DNA of 13,767 nt from Planctomycetota bacterium (GTDB lineage Bacteria; Planctomycetota; UBA1135; GCA-002686595). Below are positions 1 to 6,502 of the stretch, in pieces. Location of the stretch: contig JAKVCE010000028.1 of assembly GCA_022447405.1 (NCBI GenBank), positions 1-13,767 on the forward strand, written 5' to 3'. The notes beneath the pieces were generated by a model, which was not told where the DNA came from, did no database searches, and saw only the letters and a program-made list of their open reading frames with translations. The stretch's first letter is position 1. Each line of letters starts with the position of its first letter. The translations under genes and the position numbers were made by a program.

Positions 1-434
1 TTCGCCGCGGTGTGACCGAAGCGCTCGACGAAGGAGCCGCACGGGACGTGCTCGACGTCGCTCACCTCCAGCACGGCGTCGCCGATGTGTAGGCGGCTCC
101 CGATGGGGAGGTTCTCCTGCGAGAGGTCTAGGTCCACGTGGAGATTGTCGCCGCTCAAGGCCATGTGGTCGGGGTCGCTGTCAGCGAGGGCGCGCAACAC
201 GTGGACGTTGATCACGCTGACCTCGTTGCCCGGCTCCGCGTAGGGGCTCTCCGCCCAGCGGTCACCCTCGATCCCGCTCTGGGGGACAACCTCGACTCGC
301 TCCACCCGCTCGCGCTGGCCGGCCGCGCTCCCGTCCGGACGAACGATAAGAGCATCCACGCTCCCTCCATCCTTGGGAGAGGGTTGGAGCGCTCGGATCC
401 AACCATCAAATCTCCAGGACAGGTCGAACAGCAC
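1..434 (-). CDS. MOSC-domain protein, 3' end beyond the window
   Basis: The first 144 codons are visible and the gene continues past the left edge. I translated this by eye from a GTG start at 434. The product shows a MOSC core: GIEGDRW at residues 54-60, an INVHVL strand near 75-80, SGDNLHVDLDL at 94-104, ENLPIGSRLHIGDA at 107-120, and the conserved cysteine in VPCGSF (C132). MOSC domains, named after the C-terminal domain of molybdenum cofactor sulfurase, bind sulfur or pterin-type ligands through that cysteine. Stand-alone bacterial members mostly lack a proven reaction. The N-terminal stretch LQPSPKDGG followed by DALIVRP matches a stand-alone subfamily, which supports the upstream GTG over a second GTG at 359 that has a purine-rich GGAGGGAGC before it. 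The start lies 3 nt after the stop of the TrpD-like gene, so the two are probably co-transcribed. Family assignment is firm; cellular role unknown. Confidence 0.8.
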   Translation of the reverse strand, partial: MLFDLSWRFDGWIRALQPSPKDGGSVDALIVRPDGSAAGQRERVERVEVVPQSGIEGDRWAESPYAEPGNEVSVINVHVLRALADSDPDHMALSGDNLHVDLDLSQENLPIGSRLHIGDAVLEVSDVEHVPCGSFVERFGHTAA

Positions 435-437
435 AGC

Positions 438-1505
438 TCACCCTGCCAGGTCGCGCAGCTGATCAAGGACAGTTCGCGGCGCGCCAGACTCCAGCGAACG
501 GACCGCCTCGTCCACTCCGTCAGCCAGGGTGAGGCTGCGACCGGAGGCCTTCAAGATCAGCCCCGCGCCGAGGAGTGCCGCGTTCCGCGCGCCTGACGGT
601 TTGCCCGTGAGCACTTCCTCTGTGATCTCGCCAGCGGCTCTCACGAGGCCCGGCGTGTCCCCCGCTCCCTGGCCTTCGGCCGGGAGGCTGAAGAGGGGCA
701 GCTCTGGCTCCTGCGGGTGCGCGAGACCAAAGTCCTCAGGCTCGACGTTCATGGCGACGAGGTCGCCTTCTATAAGTTCGATCCCTCTGGTGCGCTTGGA
801 GACCAGCGGGATCAGACCGCCTTCGGGACCCTGGAGCGCTAGCGCTCGCGGGTGCTCGAGGCCTGTGACCACCTCGATCGCGGTCCCTAAGACCGGGCCC
901 GGCTGGGCCCCGACCACGACAGAGGACCCGGGAGGCGCGAGCAGCTTCTCCACAGTGGAGAGAGCGGTGCGCACGCCGATGGCCTCCCTGAGCTCACGCA
1001 GCTGGACTAACGCAGGAAGCATTCCACTTACAGCGCAGGCTCCGAACCGAGATTTCACGACCCACTCTTCACACTCCGACGAGTCCCAGGTCATGCCACA
1101 CCCAAGATGTTCCAAGACGCTCGCTGCTGTGAGGCCTCGCTTCGGGGGGACGCAACGGTCCGTGAGCAAGAGGACCCGAGCCCCTGCTCCTGCAGCGATC
1201 AAGCCAGCGGCAACGTCTAAGGGGGGCACGCCGTCTTGCCCTTCTGTGGGCGAGCACATGGAGACCAGGCCGGGCACCTCTGTGCAGGGGACTGTGGCGC
1301 GCGCGCGGGCCGCTGCGGCGAAGCCGCGGAGCTCTTCGACGGTCGTCCCTTTGGCCTTCAGGCTCACCAAGAAGGCCGCCATTCGAGCGCTCGACTCGTC
1401 GCCTGCGAGGATGACCTCAAAGGCGCGCTGAGCCTCTTCAAGGCTCAGATTGCGGAGGCTCTTCTGGCCTGGGCCGATGACGCGCAGTAGATCACGCAGG
1501 TTCAT
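438..1505 (-). CDS. TrpD-like (anthranilate phosphoribosyltransferase homologue) with degenerate active site
   Basis: This 355-aa protein has the two-part architecture of glycosyltransferase family 3. An N-terminal helical domain (about 1-70, with LSLEEAQRAFEVILAG and AAFLVSLKAKGTTVEELRGF) is followed by the alpha/beta domain. Landmarks are TAASVLEHLG near 126-135, ELREAIGVRTALSTVEKLLAP near 161-181, VVGAQPGPVL near 197-206 and EDFGL near 257-261. The signature residues of true TrpD are missing. The glycine-rich GTGGDG loop that holds PRPP is SPTEGQDG (85-92), the KHGNR segment is TDRCVPPKRG, and the acidic Mg-binding pair in DGLDE is QGPEGG (225-230). No other trp gene is adjacent. It is therefore probably not a working tryptophan enzyme. 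It may resemble the non-canonical TrpD2/YbiB branch, or may have a different phosphosugar ligand. The ATG at 1505 is the first start after the promoter-like region and sits about 20 nt from a predicted transcription start. Confidence 0.8.
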   Translation of the reverse strand: MNLRDLLRVIGPGQKSLRNLSLEEAQRAFEVILAGDESSARMAAFLVSLKAKGTTVEELRGFAAAARARATVPCTEVPGLVSMCSPTEGQDGVPPLDVAAGLIAAGAGARVLLLTDRCVPPKRGLTAASVLEHLGCGMTWDSSECEEWVVKSRFGACAVSGMLPALVQLRELREAIGVRTALSTVEKLLAPPGSSVVVGAQPGPVLGTAIEVVTGLEHPRALALQGPEGGLIPLVSKRTRGIELIEGDLVAMNVEPEDFGLAHPQEPELPLFSLPAEGQGAGDTPGLVRAAGEITEEVLTGKPSGARNAALLGAGLILKASGRSLTLADGVDEAVRSLESGAPRTVLDQLRDLAG

Positions 1506-1524
1506 GGTGCGGATTGGGTGCTGA

Positions 1525-1537
1525 TATACCCGGTATA
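1525..1537. promoter_or_regulatory. 13-bp perfect palindrome, candidate operator
   Basis: The sequence TATACC-C-GGTATA is a perfect 6+1+6 inverted repeat and is AT-rich against its GC-rich surroundings. It covers the predicted -10 element of the leftward promoter, a classical location for a repressor site. It shares the ATAC/GTAT half-site with a second palindrome at 1662-1674, although the spacing between half-sites differs (3 nt here, 1 nt there). Confidence 0.35.
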
Positions 1538-1560
1538 CGGGAGGGTCCGTTTGCGGTAAA
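1532..1560 (-). promoter_or_regulatory. Candidate sigma70-type promoter for the TrpD-like/MOSC unit
   Basis: Read on the minus strand, TTTACC (1560-1555) and TATACC (1537-1532) are separated by exactly 17 nt. Each hexamer matches 4 of 6 consensus positions. The predicted start of transcription is near 1525, which gives a leader of about 20 nt before the ATG at 1505. The -10 element is the right half of a perfect palindrome, which would allow repression by a dimeric regulator. The position is good but the hexamers are imperfect. Confidence 0.4.
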
Positions 1561-1622
1561 TCCCGTAGGGAACCGAGGTTAGCTTACTCGCGGTGCCTTA
1601 GGGGCACAATCATCCGGAAGGT

Positions 1623-1651
1623 TCATCAGCTGAAATGGGACTTCCCATAAT
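1623..1651 (+). promoter_or_regulatory. Candidate promoter for the exported peptidase gene
   Basis: CATAAT at 1646-1651 matches the -10 consensus at 5 of 6 positions. A weak -35 (TCATCA at 1623-1628, 3 of 6) lies 17 nt upstream. Transcription would begin near 1658-1660. That would make the TTG at 1660 essentially leaderless and favours translation from the ATG at 1702. The -35 is poor, so this is tentative. Confidence 0.3.
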
Positions 1652-1661
1652 TCGGCTTATT

Positions 1662-1674
1662 GAATACGGTATTC
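1662..1674. promoter_or_regulatory. 13-bp perfect palindrome just downstream of the rightward -10
   Basis: GAATAC-G-GTATTC is a perfect 6+1+6 inverted repeat covering roughly +4 to +16 of the predicted rightward transcript, where a bound protein would block initiation. With the palindrome at 1525-1537 it forms a pair flanking the divergent control region. If translation began at the TTG at 1660, this site would lie inside the coding sequence instead. Confidence 0.3.
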
Positions 1675-1701
1675 GGCCCCCACGCTTTCGCCGTCCCCAC
1701 C

Positions 1702-2571
1702 ATGCTGCTACGTACCGCTAGCCTTCTAGGCATAGTCACCCTCTTGGCTTTCCTCATAGGTCCCCCCTGGGGAGGCAAGAAGTACGTCTATTCAGCCCCA
1801 AAGGAGCACATCCTCCTAGCAAAGCACAATGATCCTGGGCGTTACTTCCCATTATCGTGGAGTCATAAGGTCCACGTGCTGGAGTCCAGGCATTACCGCC
1901 TTTACACGACCCTGCTCAACTCAGACGAGGCCCGCACCTTCCTCGATCGTGAGCTAGAGCCTATCTACAGCGAGTTCCAGCGCTTCTTCCCCTTCCCACC
2001 CTCTGCATCAGAGAAGCCCCTCGCGGTCGTGCTCCTTACGGACCGAGAGGAGTACATCCGCTGGACCACCCGGCAGACAGGCTGGAGCCCCAGGGAGGCG
2101 AGAGCCACCTCCGGCCACGCCTGGGGAGACTACATCGCGACCTACCGTGGCTCAGACCGCGCGGGACAGCGGACCTTGAGGCACGAAGCCGCGCACCAAC
2201 TCCTCACCCAACGCCTCGGGGTAAAGAACAACAGCGCGTGGTTCCACGAAGGGCTCGCTGTCCACTTCGAGCGGCGAGGCCGGCAGTTCGACGGCCCCTT
2301 CCTAACCAGCCTGCGGGAGATCATCTCGAGCCCTCACCTCTTGCACTCTGGGCACTCCGGCTCCGCGAAGGTCCGCTACGCCCTCGCGGGAGAGGTCGTC
2401 GGCTTCCTCGCCACGGGCACTTGGCAGCGGCGCTTCCCTGAGCTCTTGGGCGAGCTGCGCAGACCCAACCACACGACGAACCCAGTCGCTTACTGGGAGG
2501 GCGTGTTCAGGAGGGTCTACAACACGGACATCGAAGGGATCGAGTCCGCCTGGCGCTCTGCCAGACGCTGA
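1702..2571 (+). CDS. Exported HExxH zinc peptidase-like protein
   Basis: This 289-aa protein begins with a hydrophobic export signal or membrane anchor (about residues 2-21, LLRTASLLGIVTLLAFLIG). The key feature is LRHEAAH with H161, E162 and H165, followed 17 residues later by WFHEGLAVHFE, where E183 is the expected third zinc ligand. HExxH plus a downstream Glu in an HEG setting is the gluzincin pattern of the peptidase MA-like and DUF1570-type families, which are common as exported proteins in planctomycetes. The conserved phrase AVVLLTDREEY (about 112-122) also suits that group. An in-frame TTG at 1660 would add 14 residues. I chose the ATG because the signal peptide then starts at the N-terminus and the TTG overlaps the predicted transcription start; neither start has a clear Shine-Dalgarno. 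It is the only plus-strand gene here and converges on the amidohydrolase operon. Substrate unknown. Confidence 0.75.
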   Translation: MLLRTASLLGIVTLLAFLIGPPWGGKKYVYSAPKEHILLAKHNDPGRYFPLSWSHKVHVLESRHYRLYTTLLNSDEARTFLDRELEPIYSEFQRFFPFPPSASEKPLAVVLLTDREEYIRWTTRQTGWSPREARATSGHAWGDYIATYRGSDRAGQRTLRHEAAHQLLTQRLGVKNNSAWFHEGLAVHFERRGRQFDGPFLTSLREIISSPHLLHSGHSGSAKVRYALAGEVVGFLATGTWQRRFPELLGELRRPNHTTNPVAYWEGVFRRVYNTDIEGIESAWRSARR

Positions 2572-2581
2572 GCAACAGGTT

Positions 2582-2594
2582 CGCGCGGAGCGCG
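2582..2594. terminator. Weak GC hairpin between convergent genes
   Basis: CGCGC-GGA-GCGCG can form a 5-bp stem with a 3-nt loop in the 24-nt gap between the converging stops at 2571 and 2596. There is no T tract on either strand and the stem is short. A bidirectional terminator is suggested mainly by position. Confidence 0.25.
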
Positions 2595-2595
2595 C

Positions 2596-4035
2596 TCACT
2601 CGTCTTCGTCGTCACCCTCTTCGGAGTCCTCACCCTCGTCGTCACCCTCTTCTTCGATGGGCACCTCTGCCGGGTCGAAGGGGACCAGCGGCGCGAGGAG
2701 CGAGTCATCGCGGGGTCGGATGTGAGCGAAGTAGAGCTCGTCCTGCTTGTCATAGACGAGGTCGCCATCGACCACCGTGTACTGCACGAAGGTCTGGTAA
2801 TGGAGCAGGTCTCCGTCCGTGACGATGAGGTCACAGTCCTTGCCGACCTCCAGCGTCCCGACGCGGTGGCCTACGCCGAGGAGCCTCGCCGGGACCGTGG
2901 TCACTGAGGCGAGGCCAGCGTCGTCGGGCAAGCCCCCGCGAATCGCGAAGCCCACCTCGATCGGGAGGTGCATGATGTCTCTGCCCGCGATGCCGCCGAG
3001 GTCGATGCCTCGAGAGCCGGGGATAATCGCCACCTGCACGCCGTGCGAGTGAAGGATCGCTGCGTTCTCGATGCTGGAGCCGCCCTCCGCGACGAGCTGC
3101 TCATCCTTCGAGCGCCTGGTGCGCGGGGTGAGCACAGCCATCGCGCCCGCGCGACCGAGCTCATCAGCGACGACCCAACCCTCACGGCAACCCGTGATCA
3201 CGGGGCGGAAGCCGAACTCCATCGCGACCCGAGCGATACCGGAGAGGTCGTCTTGGTAGTCCGCGCTGAATCGAGCGAAGATCTCGCCCCGCAAGACGGC
3301 GAGCATCGTCGAGTCCACGCCAGACTTAGAGGGCTCCTTGAGCTCCTTGTCCTTCTTCACGTCGACCTGCCATTGCCGGTACGTGCGCAGATACGCCGCC
3401 GCGCCCGCGAGCTTCTCGCGCGCGCTGCGCTTCGAAGCCGCCGTCCCCCAAGAGACTGTGCTGAGGGTCTTGCCGCCGATCACGACGCCGTCAAAGTCGT
3501 AGTCTCGGCTGAAGTTGCCGGGCACATAGCGCTTGAGCTTCGCGGTCGAGGAGGTCTGTCCAGTGGTTGTGATCCCTGCCGCGAGCCCGAGGAGCATGTT
3601 GCGGTTGAACATGTCGATCGAGTCACGGTAGTCACCGCCGCCGCCGAGCAAGCCAGAGGAGGAGAAGGCGACCATCCCGGGGTAGACGCGCCCGTTAGGC
3701 ACGTTGGACGCGTCGAGGATCTCGAGCTCATAGCCGCGCTCGTCAGCCGGGACCTCACGGTCATAGTCGAGCCCAGGCACCTCGAAGTCGTCATAGCCGA
3801 TGGCCACGATCTTCCCGTTCTTGGCGAGCAGCCGGCCGTCACGCAACACCTCTCCGTTACCCGTGTGGATGTCCGCGCCCAGGACGACGAGGTAGCGATC
3901 CTTGGGCTCCTTCTCCTCTTCTTCTGCCGCCGCCTCTTCGTCATCGATGAGCGGCGCCGCGCCGAACGCAGGCAATGAGGGGGAGAGGGCGAGGGCCACG
4001 AGGGCCAAGACAAATCGTGCTTGGAAACGGATCAT
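2596..4035 (-). CDS. Exported amidohydrolase-fold protein lacking the metal-binding motif, acidic tail
   Basis: This 479-aa protein has a signal peptide (FVLALVALALSPSLPAFG, about 8-25), an acidic stretch (31-43), then an amidohydrolase-like fold. The N-terminal beta-sandwich phrase DGRLLAKNGKIVAIG (66-80) and the C-terminal RVGTLEVGKDCDLIVTDGD (about 371-389) are both clear. The family HxH after the first barrel strand, normally in PG-x-V-D-x-H-x-H, is VYPGMVAFSSSG here: positions 125 and 127 are Ser. No equivalents of the later His and Asp ligands are evident (RPVITGCREGW, IIPGSRGIDLGG). It is probably catalytically dead or metal-independent. The last 30 residues are almost wholly Glu, Asp and Gly. 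It is the last gene of the train; its ATG overlaps the preceding stop (ATGA), with GAGGT 6 nt upstream. It resembles the 11833-13278 product in length, the phrase RDSID, and the acidic tail. Confidence 0.85.
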   Translation of the reverse strand: MIRFQARFVLALVALALSPSLPAFGAAPLIDDEEAAAEEEEKEPKDRYLVVLGADIHTGNGEVLRDGRLLAKNGKIVAIGYDDFEVPGLDYDREVPADERGYELEILDASNVPNGRVYPGMVAFSSSGLLGGGGDYRDSIDMFNRNMLLGLAAGITTTGQTSSTAKLKRYVPGNFSRDYDFDGVVIGGKTLSTVSWGTAASKRSAREKLAGAAAYLRTYRQWQVDVKKDKELKEPSKSGVDSTMLAVLRGEIFARFSADYQDDLSGIARVAMEFGFRPVITGCREGWVVADELGRAGAMAVLTPRTRRSKDEQLVAEGGSSIENAAILHSHGVQVAIIPGSRGIDLGGIAGRDIMHLPIEVGFAIRGGLPDDAGLASVTTVPARLLGVGHRVGTLEVGKDCDLIVTDGDLLHYQTFVQYTVVDGDLVYDKQDELYFAHIRPRDDSLLAPLVPFDPAEVPIEEEGDDEGEDSEEGDDEDE

Positions 4036-5282
4036 CGGTCCACCTCACCAGTGATGAAGTCGCCCTCCATAAGGACGGCCTCGAGGTTGGTCGTCGCGGC
4101 GAAGGGGTCGCCGTCGAAGAAGAGAATGTTCGCGTGCTTGCCCTCGTCGAGGCTGCCCACGTGTTCGTCGACCCGAAGCACCTCAGCGCCGTTCAAGGTC
4201 ATCGCGCGCAGCGCCGCCTGCGAGTCAAGGCCGTCCCGGACGAGCTGCCCGACGTCGCGCAGCCAAGACTCGTGCGCGCCCGTTGAGTCTGAGGTGGGCA
4301 CGAAGGTCACCTTCGCCCCAGCGGAGAAGAACTCTGCCGCCATGCTCCTGCGGCGTAAGGTCCCGGGGTGATAGCTGAAGGCGGGCGTCATGATGACGTG
4401 TCGGTCCTTCAGCGCCTCCTGCTCTTTCACGTGGAAGAGGTCCGACTCCCTGGAGATCGGGACGTGCAAGGACCACTGGACGTCCTCCTCACCGAGGGCG
4501 TCCAAGAAGTGGACGTAGTCAGAGGACTTGCTGATCCCGATGAGCGCGGTCAGCTCTCCCTCACGAAGCGAGGCGAAGGCCGCAGCGGCGGGCTTCGGGA
4601 CGAGCGGGGTGTAGGGCTTCTTCAGCTCCTCTTTCGCCTTGTCGGCCTTCTCTTTGTCATCGTCCTTGGCGTCTTTCTCGAGCTTCTCCCGATCCTTCTC
4701 CCACTTCTCGCGGTTCTTTGTCTCCTTCTCCTTGTGCTCGTCGGCCTCCTCGAAGCCCTTCCTCCAAGTCTTCTTCGAGGTCGAGTCGGAGCGCATCATG
4801 GCCTTCATGTACACGTCATCTCGGAGGATGCGCGCGTCCCCAGAGCCCCAGGTGCGCACCGCCACCGCGCGGCCGGGGATTCCGGTGCCGGCGGGGTAGA
4901 GGCCGACCGTACCGACACCCGCCTCGAGGACATCCTTCGAGATGGCGCCGGTGTAGAGCTCGCCGGAGACCTTCCGCTGCGGGTTCAGCCCGCTCGGACC
5001 ACGACTCGAGAGACCCATCCTCGAGTACGGGTTCACGAGCGCAGGGGTGGCGACCCAGCCCGGGTCCTTGTCGATCACGGGGATCCCGCTGTCGATCGCG
5101 AGGTCCTCGCCGATCATGACGATCTTGTCGCCCTCAATGAGGATGACGGCGTGCTCGATCGTCCCGTGGGAGATCGTCTCCGCGCGCTCGACCTGAACAG
5201 CAAAGAGGTCGCCCGCTTGAGCGTTTGGCTGGAGGGCCATGAGGCCCGCGAACAAGAGCAGTTGAGTGGTTCGATTCTTCAT
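4032..5282 (-). CDS. Exported amidohydrolase-fold protein lacking the metal motif, with Lys/Glu helical insert
   Basis: This 416-aa protein starts at ATG 5282, giving a signal peptide of about 23 residues (TQLLLFAGLMALQPNAQAG). An in-frame GTG at 5294 is possible, but the purine-rich GAGAAG lies just before the ATG. The amidohydrolase frame is seen in ILIEGDKIVMIGEDL and the C-terminal HVGSLDEGKHANILFFDGDPF. The catalytic HxH is absent: TPALVNPYSRMG puts Tyr86 and Arg88 at the two His positions. A highly charged segment of about 55 residues (160-213, repeated K/E/D blocks such as EKWEKDREKLEKD) replaces or extends a barrel loop and should form a long helix or coiled coil. A late SDSTGAHESW (about 321-330) sits where the final catalytic Asp loop belongs, so that part may be partly retained. 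The stop overlaps the next gene by ATGA. This is probably a structural or regulatory partner; function unproven. Confidence 0.8.
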   Translation of the reverse strand: MKNRTTQLLLFAGLMALQPNAQAGDLFAVQVERAETISHGTIEHAVILIEGDKIVMIGEDLAIDSGIPVIDKDPGWVATPALVNPYSRMGLSSRGPSGLNPQRKVSGELYTGAISKDVLEAGVGTVGLYPAGTGIPGRAVAVRTWGSGDARILRDDVYMKAMMRSDSTSKKTWRKGFEEADEHKEKETKNREKWEKDREKLEKDAKDDDKEKADKAKEELKKPYTPLVPKPAAAAFASLREGELTALIGISKSSDYVHFLDALGEEDVQWSLHVPISRESDLFHVKEQEALKDRHVIMTPAFSYHPGTLRRRSMAAEFFSAGAKVTFVPTSDSTGAHESWLRDVGQLVRDGLDSQAALRAMTLNGAEVLRVDEHVGSLDEGKHANILFFDGDPFAATTNLEAVLMEGDFITGEVDR

Positions 5283-5308
5283 GGTTCTTCTCACTCGGGA
5301 AGCCAGGC

Positions 5309-6502
5309 CTAGAAGAAGGCCTGCGACTCCTCCCGGTCGAATTGCAGGTCGCCGTCAATCCAGACACGCATCACGCGCGTCCGGGTGTCCAGCGGGTCTC
5401 CGTCGTAGAGCACGACGTCGGCGTCCTTGCCGACCTCCAGGCTCCCGACGCGTTCAGCGAGCCCGAAGGACTCGGCGGGGTGAATGGTGAGGGCGCGGAG
5501 CATCCGATAAGGGTCTCCGCCGAGGCGAGCGGTCATCGCGCCCTGGAGGAAGAACTCCTCCTGGGGGATCACGCTCGAGTCAGTGTTCAAGGAGAAGAGC
5601 GGCACCCCGGCGGCGTCGTACTCCGCCCCCGTGCCGTTCATCCGCCCGTTGCGGCTCGAGAAATAGTCCATCGTCCGCGGGCCGTGGTTCACCGGGACTC
5701 CCCACTCGGCGATCGCCGAGGCGGCCTTCCATCCGTCGAAGCTCCCGTGGCTGATGACGCACTGGGTGTCGTACTTGCGACTCCACATGCGCGCCGTGTT
5801 CACGACTCCTTCGGAGCCGGCCGTGTGGATCAAGACAGGGAGCTCGCGATGCATCACCTTCTCGAGGCTCTCGAGCGCGGGGTCTCTGCGCCCTTCGCGC
5901 CGCGAGCCGAGGGCCTTGCCCGCCACGTCCTCAAGGGTCCAGCCCATCGAGGCGCGGCAGTTCCCCCAGCCCTCTGTGCCTGCGCGGCGGGCGGGGTTGG
6001 AGTCTTGGGCGACCTTGAGACCGCCCACTCGCTTCCAGACGACCTCTTCGAAGCTGCCTGAGGTCTTCGTCTTATAGAGCACGCCGAAGCCAGACATGTT
6101 CGTGCCAGAGCCCGGGATGCCGAGGAGGCAGGTGACTCCTGAGGCGCACGCCAGCTTGACCAACCTGTTCGCCGGACGCAGCGCGGGGTGCGCGCGGAGC
6201 TCCGGGTTCACCGAGTGCACCATGTCGTTGGTGTCCCCGAAGCCGCCAGAGTGAATGTGCGTGTGGAGGTCGACCATGCCGGGCATCGCCCACATCTCGT
6301 CCTCCTCTCGGAGCGTCCAGCCCTCAGGCACCTCGCGCAGCTCGCCGACGTGAGTCAGCGCGCCGTCCTCGATCCAGACCATGCCCGGCGCGTGGACGGC
6401 GTCCTCCGCGTTCATCGTGAGCACCTTCGCGCAGCGGATCGCGATGCCTTCACCGACGGGGGCTGAGAGCGTCAAACAGAGGAGTCCTGCGAGCCCTACC
6501 AC
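5309..6502 (-). CDS. Exported metal-dependent amidohydrolase (third of the active trio)
   Basis: This 397-aa imidazolonepropionase-like amidohydrolase keeps its catalytic set: PGMVDLHTHIH with H80 and H82, LPVLIHTAG with H226, VISHGSFDGW with H252, and SLNTDSSVIPQEE with D308. K163 in GGLKVAQDSNP is conserved in all three active paralogues and is a candidate for the carboxylated bridging lysine or another active-site role. C-terminal RVGSLEVGKDADVVLYDGDP restores the beta-sandwich. These enzymes hydrolyse cyclic amides or peptide-like bonds using one or two metals; the substrate here is unknown. The start is GTG at 6502. It overlaps the previous stop by 7 nt and is preceded at ideal spacing by GAGAGGGGG; no other in-frame start lies between it and an upstream stop. 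The N-terminus is a short hydrophobic export signal. Unlike its two upstream paralogues it lacks the WEAYERGEGERPE helix. Confidence 0.85.
   Translation of the reverse strand: MVGLAGLLCLTLSAPVGEGIAIRCAKVLTMNAEDAVHAPGMVWIEDGALTHVGELREVPEGWTLREEDEMWAMPGMVDLHTHIHSGGFGDTNDMVHSVNPELRAHPALRPANRLVKLACASGVTCLLGIPGSGTNMSGFGVLYKTKTSGSFEEVVWKRVGGLKVAQDSNPARRAGTEGWGNCRASMGWTLEDVAGKALGSRREGRRDPALESLEKVMHRELPVLIHTAGSEGVVNTARMWSRKYDTQCVISHGSFDGWKAASAIAEWGVPVNHGPRTMDYFSSRNGRMNGTGAEYDAAGVPLFSLNTDSSVIPQEEFFLQGAMTARLGGDPYRMLRALTIHPAESFGLAERVGSLEVGKDADVVLYDGDPLDTRTRVMRVWIDGDLQFDREESQAFF

Noticed and set aside
212..466. Minus-strand frame with ATG start overlapping the MOSC region
   Set aside because: It is out of frame with the MOSC motifs, which are read continuously from the GTG at 434.
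138..596. Plus-strand open frame over the MOSC/TrpD junction
   Set aside because: The minus strand carries clear MOSC and TrpD-family motifs here, and this frame shows none.
1593..1607. Small hairpin GTGCC-TTAGG-GGCAC in the divergent region
   Set aside because: A 5-bp stem with no adjoining T tract, conserved leader or start codon. It is expected by chance at this GC content.
1660..1701. TTG start adding 14 residues to the exported peptidase
   Set aside because: No Shine-Dalgarno, overlap with the predicted transcription start and a palindrome, and it would push the signal peptide inward. It cannot be fully excluded.
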